Numbered from the stretch's first letter, positions 25,344-34,462 are shown. The stretch: DNA of 64,000 nt from JALZKA01 sp963721645 (GCA_963721645.1 CAVRJK010000002.1:310001-374000); one strand, 5' to 3'. Notes: generated by a model not told the origin, from the sequence alone. A program made the numbers and translations.

Positions 25344-26207
25344 ATGAGAGCTGCTGTCGCGCAGGCTCCAGAACTCGCCATCAGCCGATCGGCCAGCGGC
25401 ACCCTGCTGCGCTATGCCGCGGCGGTCGGAGTGATGCTTGCCTGGCTGGGGTTCGCCGCGATGGACGCTGTTTTGTCGCTGATGTTTTGGACCGAGCCCA
25501 ATCCGGAGGTGCTCATCTACACGTCGCCGATGCTCGCGGTCATACCGTGGATCCTTCAGATGGCCGGCGCTCGCGGCTACGTCGTCGCCTTCCCCGACCA
25601 CCTGGAGATCCGCCATCGGCGCCTCCTGAAGCGGCCCATCTTCCTGGATCGCCCCCAGGTGAATCGGATCCTCCTCGCCGATGACTCGACGGCCGGATGG
25701 GGAAGCTTCTCGGCAGAGGAAGGGGGAGAGCCCGGCTCGTGGACCGACCCGAGAGGACCAAAGCAAAACCCCGATCGCCCGGTCTTTGGCGACGGCGTTC
25801 TTCCTAATCTCTCAATCGCGCTTACGGAGCCGCTCGCCACCGTGGCGGCACGCTCGTCGTTCGCAGCATTGACGGCGAGCCGTGAGCTTCCCCCGCCGCG
25901 CCGGGACGGACGTGCCAGCGTCCTTCTCCTCGCCATGGAAGATCCAGTGGCGGTCCGCGCAGCGCTCGCCGATTGGCCTATCGAAGAGGTCATGTCGAAC
26001 GGACGTGCGGCCTCGGCGGCGGCCGCCGCCGACCAGGCCGGTCGTGATGCCGCGGTGCTGGTCATGCTGGCGACTGCGACGGCGACCCTCCTGCTTGTCG
26101 AGCCGGCGCTTGCCATGGCGCCTCTCTGCATCTCGGTCGCGACCGTCGTGTTTGGCGTCAGGCGCCGAAGGCGGGCTGACGAAATCGGGCGCGGAACGCC
26201 CAACTAG
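25344..26207 (+). CDS. Membrane protein of unknown function
   Basis: Protein of 287 residues. Two hydrophobic segments near the N-terminus (YAAAVGVMLAWLGFAAMDAVLSLMFW and PMLAVIPWILQMAGARGYVVAF) are followed by a soluble, beta-like middle (HLEIRHRRLLKRPIFLDRPQVNRILLADD) resembling bacterial PH-like membrane domains, and two more hydrophobic segments at the C-terminus with a basic tail (RRRRRAD). I recognise no family with certainty. No strong ribosome-binding site precedes the ATG. It is followed after nine bases by the small membrane protein, so the two may form an operon. Confidence 0.65.
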   Translation: MRAAVAQAPELAISRSASGTLLRYAAAVGVMLAWLGFAAMDAVLSLMFWTEPNPEVLIYTSPMLAVIPWILQMAGARGYVVAFPDHLEIRHRRLLKRPIFLDRPQVNRILLADDSTAGWGSFSAEEGGEPGSWTDPRGPKQNPDRPVFGDGVLPNLSIALTEPLATVAARSSFAALTASRELPPPRRDGRASVLLLAMEDPVAVRAALADWPIEEVMSNGRAASAAAAADQAGRDAAVLVMLATATATLLLVEPALAMAPLCISVATVVFGVRRRRRADEIGRGTPN

Positions 26208-26216
26208 AGTGGCCGG

Positions 26217-26480
26217 GTGCGCTACCCGTCACTGCAGGTACGCGGCGTCACCGTCGCCCAGAGTCCTAACCCGCCCCTGGTCGTCGCGCTGATCGCGGCG
26301 CTGGTGAGCTGGGTTGCGGGTGACGGCGACGTCTACGACGTTTCGCGTGCCGTCTTTTATGTCGCGCTTACGGTCTGGGCCTGGGAAGAAGCGGCGCACG
26401 GGGTCAACAACTTCCGCAAAGCGCTCGGCATCGCAGGCCTTATATACGTGGTCGTGAGCCTGACCGGGCTCGTCAGCTGA
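26217..26480 (+). CDS. Small membrane protein
   Basis: Protein of 87 residues with three hydrophobic segments (PPLVVALIAALVSWVAG, FYVALTVWAWEEAAHGV, ALGIAGLIYVVVSLTGLV). It starts with GTG right behind the preceding gene, which supports a shared transcript. It has no known family motif; coding is supported by the tight spacing and typical codon use. Confidence 0.6.
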   Translation: MRYPSLQVRGVTVAQSPNPPLVVALIAALVSWVAGDGDVYDVSRAVFYVALTVWAWEEAAHGVNNFRKALGIAGLIYVVVSLTGLVS

Positions 26481-26515
26481 GCCCCGCCAGACGTCAAGCG
26501 CCGTAACGGGTCCGG

Positions 26516-27502
26516 CTAGGAACGAACGTCGAGGACGACCTTGCCGGTCGCGCCGCGGCCGTCGATCAGCTTCAGCGCCTCGGCCGCGGCCTCGAGCGGA
26601 AAGCTCGCACCGACGATGGGCCGGACGTGGCCGGACTCGACCAGCCCGTTCACGCCGCTACCGATCTCCCGGTTCGCCTCGGGCTTGGCCATCACGTAGG
26701 CGCCCCAGCCCGCACCGACCACCTCGGTGTTGTTCAAGAGCAGACGATTCACCTTGACCTCGGGAATCGAACCACCGGTGAAGCCGACGACCACGACGCG
26801 ACCCCCCTCGCCGAGCGTGCGGATCGAGTCCGTGAAGCGGTCGCCCCCGACCGGGTCGAGCACCACGTCGACGCCGCCGGAGATCTCTTTTGCCTCGTCC
26901 TTCCAGGCGGCATCGGAGCGCACGACGTGATCTGCACCGGCCGCGCGCGCAACCTCGGCCTTTTCGTCGCTCGAGACGACCGCGATCGTCTTTGCGCCGA
27001 GACCCTTGGCGACCTGGATCGAAGCGGTGCCCACTCCACCGGCGGCGCCGTGGATGAGCACGGTCTCACCCTCAGTGAGGCGTCCACGCATCTTTAGGCA
27101 GAACCAAGCCGTGTGGTAGTTCAGGATGAGGCCGGCGCCTTGGCGGTAGTCGAGCGCGTCGTCGAGCTTGAAGGTCAAGAACTCCGGTGCGACCGCGACC
27201 TCGGCAAAGCCGCCGAGAAAGCAGAAGGCCGCGACCCGGTCACCCTCGCTGAGGCCGCTGTCGGCAGGTGCGCTTCGCACCGTCCCTGCGACCTCGCTAC
27301 CGGGCACAAACGGAACGTCGGGCTTGAACTGGTACTCGCCTCGTGACTGCAGGACCTCGGGGAATGAGACGCCCGCCGCGTGAACGTCCACGACTACACC
27401 CCGGCCCGGGGTCAGCATGTGGGAGGCCTCGGGCTCGGGAAGATCGACGAGACTGAGCGCGTCGTCGGGCCCCGTCAGCTCGGTGATCTGGATCGCTCGC
27501 AC
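26516..27502 (-). CDS. Zinc-free NADPH:quinone oxidoreductase-like medium-chain reductase
   Basis: MDR-superfamily reductase of 328 residues. The N-terminal GroES-like part has HAAGVSFPEVLQSRGEYQFKPDVPFVPGSEVAGTV, and the Rossmann part has ETVLIHGAAGGVGTASIQVAKGLGAKTIAVVSSDEK with AAGGVG as cofactor loop. The catalytic zinc ligands of alcohol dehydrogenases are absent, as in quinone reductase and acryloyl-CoA reductase-type members. GTG at 27502 is chosen because the frame upstream to 27733 lacks family sequence and crosses the divergent synthetase gene. It is divergent from the synthetase at 27647. The physiological substrate is not clear. Confidence 0.88.
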   Translation of the reverse strand: MRAIQITELTGPDDALSLVDLPEPEASHMLTPGRGVVVDVHAAGVSFPEVLQSRGEYQFKPDVPFVPGSEVAGTVRSAPADSGLSEGDRVAAFCFLGGFAEVAVAPEFLTFKLDDALDYRQGAGLILNYHTAWFCLKMRGRLTEGETVLIHGAAGGVGTASIQVAKGLGAKTIAVVSSDEKAEVARAAGADHVVRSDAAWKDEAKEISGGVDVVLDPVGGDRFTDSIRTLGEGGRVVVVGFTGGSIPEVKVNRLLLNNTEVVGAGWGAYVMAKPEANREIGSGVNGLVESGHVRPIVGASFPLEAAAEALKLIDGRGATGKVVLDVRS

Positions 27503-27646
27503 GCTGCCTAGTCTCCGTCGCTCGAATGGGGGTGCATGATCGGCGACAATAGCTCCCATGCTTGAGGTAATCAGCCCGGGTCCCGTCGTCTCAGGACTCT
27601 TGCCGGTAGGCAGCGCGGGCCGGCGAAGGCGTCCGGGGCCGGCCGC

Positions 27647-30265
27647 GTGACCGCTCGATCCACCGACCTCGGGGAAGAGCTGCAGCGCGTCGCCGGGGCA
27701 GAGCCGGATCGACTGGCCCTCTCGGACGCACACGAGGACCTGACCTATGGCGAGATGCTCGCCGACGCTCGCGCACTGGCTGCGTCCCTGCCCGCCGGCT
27801 CCGCAGATCGACGGCCCGTCGCGATGCTCATGCCGAGCAACGCTCGCGTAGTGGTCGGCATCTTCGCGTCCCTCATCTCAGGACGTCCGTACTGCGTGTT
27901 GAACCCGGCTCAGCCCCGTCGTCGCCTCGAGGCGTTGCTTGGAGCCGTCGATCCGAGCGTGGTCTGGGTCGCGGACCGCGATCAGCGCGAGAAGCTCCGA
28001 GCGGTCGGTCTGCCGGCGGTCGGAGCCACACCGGCCGGGGAGCCGGAAGAAGAGCCTTGGCAGGCACCCGCGGCCGGCGACGGCATCTGTGGCGTCTACG
28101 TCACCTCCGGCAGCTCAGGTTCGCCCAAGGTCGTCGGATACCGCCACGAGGCGACCTATCACCGTGTGGGGCAGTACTTCGCGGGAGTCCCCGAGGGAGG
28201 GCCGGGCGATCTGGGGTCGGGCCACCGCTTTGCCCTCGCCTCTCCGCTCTGGGCCGCCGCGGGTGCCTCGGCGATGTTCGCGGCCCTGTTTTCACGCGCT
28301 CAGCTCCATCTCTTCGATCCAGGTGTCAGCAAGACGTCCGCCCTGGCCGAGCGGCTGCGCTCGAGCGAGCCAACGGTCTGGCATTCGAGTCCTTCGGCAT
28401 TCAGGAGCCTGGCCGGATCGGGGGCCCTGGACGGCAATCGCTTTGGCGTCGTGCGCCTCACGGGCGAGCCCGTTCTGGCAAGCGACGTGGAGCTGGCCGC
28501 CCGGATCTGCCCGGACGCGTGGCTGATCGCCGCGTACGGCCTCACGGAGACGAACGGCATCGTGACCCAGCGCGCGATCCCGCTTGCCGACGCCGAGGCC
28601 GTCGCTCGTCCACTCGATTCCGGCTTCCCGCTCGACGGGATCGAGCTGAGGATCGAAGGGCGGGACGGGAGCCCGCTGCCCACCGATACCGAAGGCGAGA
28701 TCGTTATCGGAGGCGACTACCTGTCTGCTGGCTACCTGGATGCCGAGTGCACCGAGAAGGGCACGCGGTTTGCCCCTCGCGATGGAGCCTCGGTCTTTTG
28801 CACCGGTGATCGGGGGCTAGTTCGGTCAGACGGTTCGCTTGTCGTCAGGGGCCGTGACGACCGCCGGGTGAACATTCGCGGGCATCGCGTGGACCCGAGT
28901 GAAGTCGAAGTATCTGCGCTCCGGATCCCCGGCGTCCTGGATTCGGCGGTTGTTCCGTTCAGGGCCGGGGAGGACGCAACTGCCCTGGCTCTGTTCGCCA
29001 CCGTCGATCCGGCCGGCCGGGCTGACTCGCAGGTGATCGGTGCCCATCTCAGGCAGCACCTGCAGTCAGAAGCCGTTCCGGCTCACCTTAAGGTGGTCGC
29101 CGCTCTCCCGCGGACCCCCGCGGGCAAGGTTGACCGGATCAGGTTGGCCACCTTGGCTGAAGAGGGCGTTCGCCGGCCCGCGTCGCAGGCCCGGGAGGGC
29201 CCTCTCGTCGCCCACCTGGCGATCCTTTGGAGTCACGCCCTCGAGATCGCGCAACCCGAGGCCGACGAGGACTTCTTCGCTCTTGGCGGCGATTCGCTCG
29301 CAGCCGCAGAAGTCTGCACCGCGATCGAGGACGTCTACGGAGTCGTGCTCGAGCCGGCGGCGCTCCTGGACCACCGCTCACCGCGCGCGCTGGCAGCGCA
29401 TGTCCAGGAGATCCTGGACGGAGCCCGAGAGGCCCAGGCCTCGATCCTCCGCCTGAATCCCAGCGGTTCAATGGACCCACTCTTCGTCTTCCCCGGCGCC
29501 GGATCCGATGCGACCTCGCTCGTCCACTTCGCCGAGGCGATCGGACCAGAGCAGCCGGTCTTCGTGATCCGCCTTCCCGGAGCTGATGGCCGGGGCCGCC
29601 CGCTCTCGACGATGGATGCGATTGCAAAACACGGGATCTCGGCAATCGACGAGTCGGGGGTCAGCTCCCCGTACCGGGTCGCGGGCACCTCGTTCGGAGG
29701 ACTGGCCGCGTTTCATACAGCGGCCGCGCTCCAGGCAGACGGCAGGGAGGTCGATTACCTGGGCCTGTTCGACACCCCCGCTCCGGGCACGAGGAGCGGG
29801 CACTACCTGGTACGGCCCTTCGGCCACCTCAAAGGTGCCGGGATCCTCTCGCCGCGCTCATTCGCCAAAGACCCCCGCAAATGGCTGAGCCGATCGCGAA
29901 AGGCCTTTCGCCGATTCCTCACCGACTATCGCATGACGTTCCGGGTCCTGACGGGGCTACGGCGAAGCGGCGTCGAGCATCGGTTGCGCCACCTCAGGAC
30001 CGGATGCGAGATCGCCGCTGACCGGTGGACCCCGCAACCTCTGTCGCTGCCGGTGCGCCTGTATCGCTGCGATTCCCAGCCGGACCATCTCGCGGATGCG
30101 CCGCGTCTCGGTTGGGACGATCTAGCCCCGGACATGTGCGTTCGGACCCTGCGCTCGCGCCACAACCGCCACATCCGACCACCCAACGTCAATCAGCTCG
30201 CGGCGCTCGTCGGCGACGACCTGAACGGCTCAGGGGTCCCGAGCCAGGGGGACGAGCCCGGATGA
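27647..30265 (+). CDS. NRPS-like adenylation-carrier-thioesterase (A-PCP-TE) synthetase
   Basis: Multidomain protein of 872 residues that should activate a carboxylic acid, load it on a phosphopantetheine arm and release it. Adenylation domain (about 1-500): A3 YVTSGSSGSPKVVGYRH, A5 AAYGLTETNG, A7 CTGD, A8 DDRRVNIRGHRVDPSEVE, A10 PRTPAGKVDR. Carrier domain (about 515-590) with the attachment Ser in FFALGGDSLA (near 551). Thioesterase (about 600-860) with PLFVFPGAGSD and the nucleophile in GTSFGG (near 681). There is no condensation domain. This A-T-TE order is known from fungal quinone synthetases and bacterial furanone synthetase. No phosphopantetheinyl transferase is nearby. It overlaps the next gene by four bases. 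Confidence 0.88.
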   Translation: MTARSTDLGEELQRVAGAEPDRLALSDAHEDLTYGEMLADARALAASLPAGSADRRPVAMLMPSNARVVVGIFASLISGRPYCVLNPAQPRRRLEALLGAVDPSVVWVADRDQREKLRAVGLPAVGATPAGEPEEEPWQAPAAGDGICGVYVTSGSSGSPKVVGYRHEATYHRVGQYFAGVPEGGPGDLGSGHRFALASPLWAAAGASAMFAALFSRAQLHLFDPGVSKTSALAERLRSSEPTVWHSSPSAFRSLAGSGALDGNRFGVVRLTGEPVLASDVELAARICPDAWLIAAYGLTETNGIVTQRAIPLADAEAVARPLDSGFPLDGIELRIEGRDGSPLPTDTEGEIVIGGDYLSAGYLDAECTEKGTRFAPRDGASVFCTGDRGLVRSDGSLVVRGRDDRRVNIRGHRVDPSEVEVSALRIPGVLDSAVVPFRAGEDATALALFATVDPAGRADSQVIGAHLRQHLQSEAVPAHLKVVAALPRTPAGKVDRIRLATLAEEGVRRPASQAREGPLVAHLAILWSHALEIAQPEADEDFFALGGDSLAAAEVCTAIEDVYGVVLEPAALLDHRSPRALAAHVQEILDGAREAQASILRLNPSGSMDPLFVFPGAGSDATSLVHFAEAIGPEQPVFVIRLPGADGRGRPLSTMDAIAKHGISAIDESGVSSPYRVAGTSFGGLAAFHTAAALQADGREVDYLGLFDTPAPGTRSGHYLVRPFGHLKGAGILSPRSFAKDPRKWLSRSRKAFRRFLTDYRMTFRVLTGLRRSGVEHRLRHLRTGCEIAADRWTPQPLSLPVRLYRCDSQPDHLADAPRLGWDDLAPDMCVRTLRSRHNRHIRPPNVNQLAALVGDDLNGSGVPSQGDEPG

Positions 30266-30762
30266 GTCAGTTTGTGAAGAAGTTCGGCCTTCCCGCTGAA
30301 TTCACTGCGCCGAGGCTCCTTCAATACGAGGACATCAAAGCCTCGGCGCTCACGCGCGCCGATCTCGATGACGACCTCGCAGCCGTCAATGCGAGCGTCG
30401 AGCTCATCCAAAAGACACGGGGAGGGGGGTGGCCAACCGGACCGGTTACCGAGGATTTCGACTTCGTCGACCTCGTCTGGCACGAGCAGGAGTTCAGGGA
30501 GGGGACGTCATTCGCCTATGTCGTACGGGACCCGGGCGGCAGCTACCTCGGCTGCTTCTATCTCTACCCGATGGGCCTGCGCACAATGCTCACGGACGAG
30601 CTGGCCGAGTACGACGTCGACGTGAGCTGGTGGGTGACGGCCGATGCCTTCGCGGCCGGCTACTACGCGAAGCTCTATGAAGCGTTGCGAGAGTGGATGG
30701 CCGCCGAGTTCCCGTTCTGGCGGCCCTACTACTCAAACAGCGAGATGCCGCCCGGAACCTAG
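30262..30762 (+). CDS. GNAT-like acyltransferase homologue
   Basis: Protein of 166 residues translated from ATG 30262, overlapping the synthetase stop by four bases (ATGA). The pattern SFAYVVRDPGGSYLGCFYLYPM, then DVSWWVTADAFAAGYYAKLYEALREWMAAEFPF, resembles a GNAT domain (central strands and C-terminal helix). The acetyl-CoA loop is not the standard Q/R-x-x-G-x-A, so acyl-CoA binding is uncertain. The coupling to the synthetase suggests it works on that product, perhaps N- or O-acylation. It is convergent with the sulfatase gene. Confidence 0.6.
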   Translation: MSQFVKKFGLPAEFTAPRLLQYEDIKASALTRADLDDDLAAVNASVELIQKTRGGGWPTGPVTEDFDFVDLVWHEQEFREGTSFAYVVRDPGGSYLGCFYLYPMGLRTMLTDELAEYDVDVSWWVTADAFAAGYYAKLYEALREWMAAEFPFWRPYYSNSEMPPGT

Positions 30763-32753
30763 TAGCTCACCTCTAGGGCGTGGAGGGTCGTGTCGCTCCC
30801 CTTGCCGTCGATTGCCAGGACCTGCACCTCGTTGTCGCCTGCTTTTAGGAGGCGGGGCGGGATCATCGCCGAGAACTCCGTTCCGTACTCGCCTTCGTAT
30901 GCGTAGGTAGTTGCAGCCACGGAGCCGTTCATCGCGATCGCGAGCGGGTCACCCGCCGCCACGCCGTCCACGGTTCCCGCAACGCGAGCCGGCATCACGT
31001 CGGCGCCCGGTTCGTAGTCGCGAGCCGACGCGCCGTCGATGATGGTGGCCTCGGCGTCCGAGTCCGGACCCGCGAGTTCTGCGACCTGACGGCCGTGAAG
31101 CTCAGCGCTCGGCCCGATCCCATACAGGCCGGCGATGCCGTCGCCGAGCAGCTCGATTCGATCGAGCAGCGCCTCGTCGCGCGCACTCACGAACTCTGTC
31201 GGCGTCAGTTCGACGCCGCCGCCTCGGAGGTTCTCGAGCTCAAGCGGGCGGTCCGAAACCGGCTTGTCGGCAAGCGAGAGACCGTCGAGCTCCCACGGAA
31301 CATCGGCGCCGATCGCGCCCGCAACCGTGGGAACTATGTCGATCGTCCTTGCGAGCGTGTCGTCGATCGTGCCCTTGCGCTGACCCGGCGCCTTCAAGAA
31401 GAGCGGCACCGACAGGATGTCCGGAGCATTTGTGTCGGTGGCGTCGCGGCGCTGGTCGCCGGCGCGGAAGGACACGCCGTGGTCCGCGGTCACAACGATC
31501 AGGGAGCGGTCGTACAGGTCAACCTCGCGAAGCCGATCGAACAGATCGCCGAGGAGTCGGTCGGTGTATTGGAGCTGCAAGAAGAAGCGCTGCTCGGCCT
31601 GAAGGGGCACCCAATCGTCGTCGGTCCACTCCTCCAATCCGCCCAGCTCGGCGTCGGCCCCGACGGTGTCCGGGTAGCGCGCGCCGGATGGGAGATAGCG
31701 CCAGGACTTGTGTGGCAAGAGGACGTGGAGGTAATGGAGGACGGGACCGTCGGCGGGCTCGATCTCCTCAATGAAGGTCTGGACCTGACCGGTTCGCGTG
31801 ACGGCGCCACTTTCGCGCGGGCTCGGGATGCCCAGCCGCTGAGCGTCCGGCACCGCGACGTATCCGAGGATCGGCGGGATGGTCGCGAGGATCGATCCCA
31901 GGCCGCCCTCGTCGGTGCTCTCGGTCACCCCCTCGCAAAGGCTTTCCGGACAGAGGTTGGTCCAGGGCTCGGAGACGTGCATCTCGTAGCTCGAGCCCAG
32001 GAGCGTGAAGATCGACCGCGGGTGGTCCGCGTAGGTACCCAGGCTGTCAAGCGGAGCGTTGATCCCGGTCGCGAGCGTCGGCACCGCGAGTTCGGTGTCG
32101 CTCCTCGACGTGGTTGCGTTCCGGTACCAGGTTGCGTCGCCGGCAAGCGACCCGATGGCCGGGAACCGTTCGGCGTCGATGCGCCTCTTCGCGTTCATCA
32201 GCGCGTGGCCGGGCAGCTCGTCGAAGACGACCATCACAACCGGCGCGGTGGCGTCGGGCTGCGGCGGGAGTTCGACCTCTCCCTCGCCGCCGAAGACGAG
32301 GCCCGACACCGGCGTGAGAAAGAACACGAACGCCAGGATGATCGGGGGGAGCGGGGCCAGCGCCGAGACGACGGAGCGAGCCCCCTCGTTGCGCGAATAC
32401 GCGAGCGCTGCCGCAACTGCGGCGATCACGATCACGGGAAGCTGAATCTCCAGCCCTAAGCCCAGGGGATAGAGGGCCTCGGACAGGATGAGTGCGGCGA
32501 GCGCTCCGATCATCGCCACGTGTACGGCCCACCCGACCCGGTTGCCGACAGCAGAAACAGCCAGCCCCGCGAGCGCGGCAGCCAACGGCAGGACGAAGAC
32601 AAGGATCAGGGCCACAGCGACGACGTCCCCTCCGGAGGCGCCGCGCCCGATGAAGAACTGTGCGTCGGTCACCAGCAGGATCGGCGCCATCGCAAGGGAG
32701 GCGAGTACGAAGATGTGAAGTGCGCGCGTCCGCAGAGATTCAGGGGGATTCAC
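30759..32753 (-). CDS. Membrane-anchored sulfatase-superfamily protein
   Basis: Protein of about 664 residues. Four or five membrane helices at the N-terminus (up to about residue 170) precede an extracellular alkaline-phosphatase-superfamily domain: VVMVVFDELPGHALMN (metal-binding Asp), RNATTSRSDTELAVPTLATG, LHVLLPHKSWRYLPSG and VVTADHGVSF with the paired Asp-His metal ligands. The usual Cys/Ser-x-P-x-R motif of true sulfatases is not seen. The Thr in TTSRSDTELAVPT fits the nucleophile of LtaS-like and phosphoethanolamine-type enzymes. A C-terminal beta module lies beyond residue 480. GTG at 32753 is preferred because the frame upstream overlaps the divergent gene. It probably modifies an envelope polymer or lipid. 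Confidence 0.82.
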   Translation of the reverse strand: MNPPESLRTRALHIFVLASLAMAPILLVTDAQFFIGRGASGGDVVAVALILVFVLPLAAALAGLAVSAVGNRVGWAVHVAMIGALAALILSEALYPLGLGLEIQLPVIVIAAVAAALAYSRNEGARSVVSALAPLPPIILAFVFFLTPVSGLVFGGEGEVELPPQPDATAPVVMVVFDELPGHALMNAKRRIDAERFPAIGSLAGDATWYRNATTSRSDTELAVPTLATGINAPLDSLGTYADHPRSIFTLLGSSYEMHVSEPWTNLCPESLCEGVTESTDEGGLGSILATIPPILGYVAVPDAQRLGIPSPRESGAVTRTGQVQTFIEEIEPADGPVLHYLHVLLPHKSWRYLPSGARYPDTVGADAELGGLEEWTDDDWVPLQAEQRFFLQLQYTDRLLGDLFDRLREVDLYDRSLIVVTADHGVSFRAGDQRRDATDTNAPDILSVPLFLKAPGQRKGTIDDTLARTIDIVPTVAGAIGADVPWELDGLSLADKPVSDRPLELENLRGGGVELTPTEFVSARDEALLDRIELLGDGIAGLYGIGPSAELHGRQVAELAGPDSDAEATIIDGASARDYEPGADVMPARVAGTVDGVAAGDPLAIAMNGSVAATTYAYEGEYGTEFSAMIPPRLLKAGDNEVQVLAIDGKGSDTTLHALEVSY

Positions 32754-32791
32754 GGCCGCTATTGTGAAGATGTGGTGAAAGTGGAGAAAAA

Positions 32792-32995
32792 ATGAGAGTG
32801 CTCGCCTATCTCGATCCCGGCAGCGGCAGCGTCCTTTTACAGGCCCTGTTGGGTGGAGTGGCCGCACTCGCGATCACCGGGAAGCTCTGGTGGCATCGCC
32901 TCCTCACCCTTCTGCGGATCCGCAAGGATCCGGTAGACCCGGCGCCCGAACCGGCGGCCGCGCCCGACGAACCCGGACCCAACCGAGCCTCATAG
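32792..32995 (+). CDS. Small YLDPGSGS membrane protein
   Basis: Protein of 67 residues with LAYLDPGSGSVLLQALLGGVAALAITGKLWW at the N-terminus, then a basic and Pro/Glu-rich tail. This motif followed by one membrane helix occurs in small bacterial proteins encoded beside envelope-polymer genes, as far as I recall; the function is unknown. GGAG precedes the ATG by five bases. It is divergent from the sulfatase-like gene with 38 bp between the starts and lies directly upstream of the methyltransferase fusion. Confidence 0.7.
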   Translation: MRVLAYLDPGSGSVLLQALLGGVAALAITGKLWWHRLLTLLRIRKDPVDPAPEPAAAPDEPGPNRAS

Positions 32996-33009
32996 AGCCG
33001 CCCGCGGAG

Positions 33010-34407
33010 TTGGCCCCGCAGCACCAAGCGGAGCCCGGGTCGTTCAGGGACCCTGACAGCCGGGTCTATCGCGACGGCGACGAGATCCTGCGCGCACTCT
33101 CGGCGACAGGCCTCGAGGACTGGGAGCGATTGGCCGCGACCCGCTTCTTCGCCGAAATGCAGGAAGCGGGGAAGATCGTTCGAACCGAGCGCTTGGAAGA
33201 CTCGGCCGTGACCGAGCCCGGCGGCTTTGAGGCCGACGCCGTCCTTCGCCACGAGCCGGTGCCGTTTGTCAGCTATCCGTATGAGTGGTCGTTCTCGATG
33301 CTCCGAGAAGCCGCTCTGCTTCAGCTCGAGCTTCTTGAAGCCGCGCTGGCGGAGGACATGATTCTCAAGGACGCGTCGCCCTACAACGTTCAGTGGCACG
33401 GTTCCCGGCCGGTTTTCATCGACGTCGGCTCGTTCGAGCGCCTCCGCGACGGCGAGCCCTGGGCCGGATACCGCCAGTTCTGCAGCCTCTTTCTCTATCC
33501 GCTCATGCTCGAGGCCTATGCCGGCCTGGAGTTCCAGCCGTGGCTTCGCGGCTCGCTTGAAGGCATTGAGCCGTCCGAGGCGCGAGCGGTGCTCCGCGGC
33601 CGGAACGCGTTCCGGCGAGGAGTCTTTACGAACGTTTCCCTCCACGCCAGGCTCGAGCGGCGCGAGGGGGATCGCGATACGCGGACCGAGCTCAAGCGCG
33701 CGGGCTTTCGCAAGGAGCTGATCGAAGCGAACGTGGCTCGCCTGGCAAAGCTCGTCAAAAGACTCGACCGGGGCTCAGGCGAGACAGCCTGGTCGGACTA
33801 CGGAGAGCGAACGCACTACGCGGCCGAAGAGCTGGATCGAAAGGACCGGTTCGTCACGGAGACCTGCGCGACGCAAAACGCGAGCCTCACCTGGGACCTC
33901 GGCTGTAACGACGGGCGCTATTCCAGGATCGCCGCCGAACAGGGCAGCCGGGTGGTCGCCGTGGACGGAGACCACGAGACCGTTGATGCGCTTTTCCGAA
34001 GCCTGCGCGAGGCCGGTGACGAGCGGATCCTGCCGCTGGTCATGGACCTGGCCGACCCTTCGCCTGCCCGGGGCTGGCGCGGACTCGAGCGAACGCGGCT
34101 CGAGGACAGGGGAGCCCCCGATCTCGTGCTCTGTCTCGCGCTCATCCATCACCTCTCTATCGCCGCGAACGTGCCGCTCTTAGAGGTCGTCGAGTGGCTG
34201 GCCGGCCTGGGAGCCGTCGTCGTTGTCGAGTTCGCCCACCGTGAGGACCCGATGGTCGAGCGCCTGCTGGCCCGAAAGCGCGACGACGCTCACCCCGACT
34301 ACGGCGCAGAGCAGTTCGAGCGCGAACTAGGGCAACGCTTCGAGATCACCCGCCGCGAGAAGCTCGCCTCCGGGAACAGGACCCTTTTCGAGGCTCACCC
34401 GCGCTAG
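33010..34407 (+). CDS. Kinase-fold-like N-terminal domain fused to class I SAM methyltransferase
   Basis: Protein of about 465 residues. The C-terminal half (from about residue 290) is a Rossmann methyltransferase: LTWDLGCNDGRYSRIAAEQG (SAM-binding motif I), VVAVDGD (acidic residue of motif II), and LVLCLALIHHLSI. The N-terminal half contains DMILKDASPYNVQWHGSRPVFIDVGSFERL, near residue 117-140, with Asp, Asn and second Asp spaced as in the catalytic loop and metal site of aminoglycoside-phosphotransferase kinases. Glycine-loop residues are not clear. The start is uncertain: TTG 33010 follows the small gene, but the frame is open to 32890. It is transcribed with the YLDPGSGS gene. The substrate is unknown; an envelope polymer is likely from the neighbours. 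Confidence 0.75.
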   Translation: MAPQHQAEPGSFRDPDSRVYRDGDEILRALSATGLEDWERLAATRFFAEMQEAGKIVRTERLEDSAVTEPGGFEADAVLRHEPVPFVSYPYEWSFSMLREAALLQLELLEAALAEDMILKDASPYNVQWHGSRPVFIDVGSFERLRDGEPWAGYRQFCSLFLYPLMLEAYAGLEFQPWLRGSLEGIEPSEARAVLRGRNAFRRGVFTNVSLHARLERREGDRDTRTELKRAGFRKELIEANVARLAKLVKRLDRGSGETAWSDYGERTHYAAEELDRKDRFVTETCATQNASLTWDLGCNDGRYSRIAAEQGSRVVAVDGDHETVDALFRSLREAGDERILPLVMDLADPSPARGWRGLERTRLEDRGAPDLVLCLALIHHLSIAANVPLLEVVEWLAGLGAVVVVEFAHREDPMVERLLARKRDDAHPDYGAEQFERELGQRFEITRREKLASGNRTLFEAHPR

Positions 34408-34413
34408 CCGCTT

Positions 34414-34429
34414 GCCCGGTTCGCCGGGC
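34414..34429. terminator. GC hairpin with TTCG loop after methyltransferase
   Basis: GCCCGG-TTCG-CCGGGC is a stable 6-bp stem with a TTCG tetraloop, seven bases past the stop, followed at once by a second hairpin (34431-34462). Confidence 0.6.
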
Positions 34430-34430
34430 C

Positions 34431-34462
34431 AAGCCCCCTCACCGCGCGCGGCAAGGGGGCTT
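34431..34462. terminator. Bidirectional terminator between convergent genes
   Basis: AAGCCCCCT and AGGGGGCTT form a 9-bp stem around a 14-base loop. It sits between the methyltransferase (+) and the exported protein (-), with A/T at the stem base suited to both directions. Confidence 0.65.

Noticed and set aside
31095..32459. Plus-strand open frame of 454 codons opposite the sulfatase-like gene
   Set aside because: Composition typical of an antisense shadow; the minus-strand protein has membrane helices and metal-site motifs.
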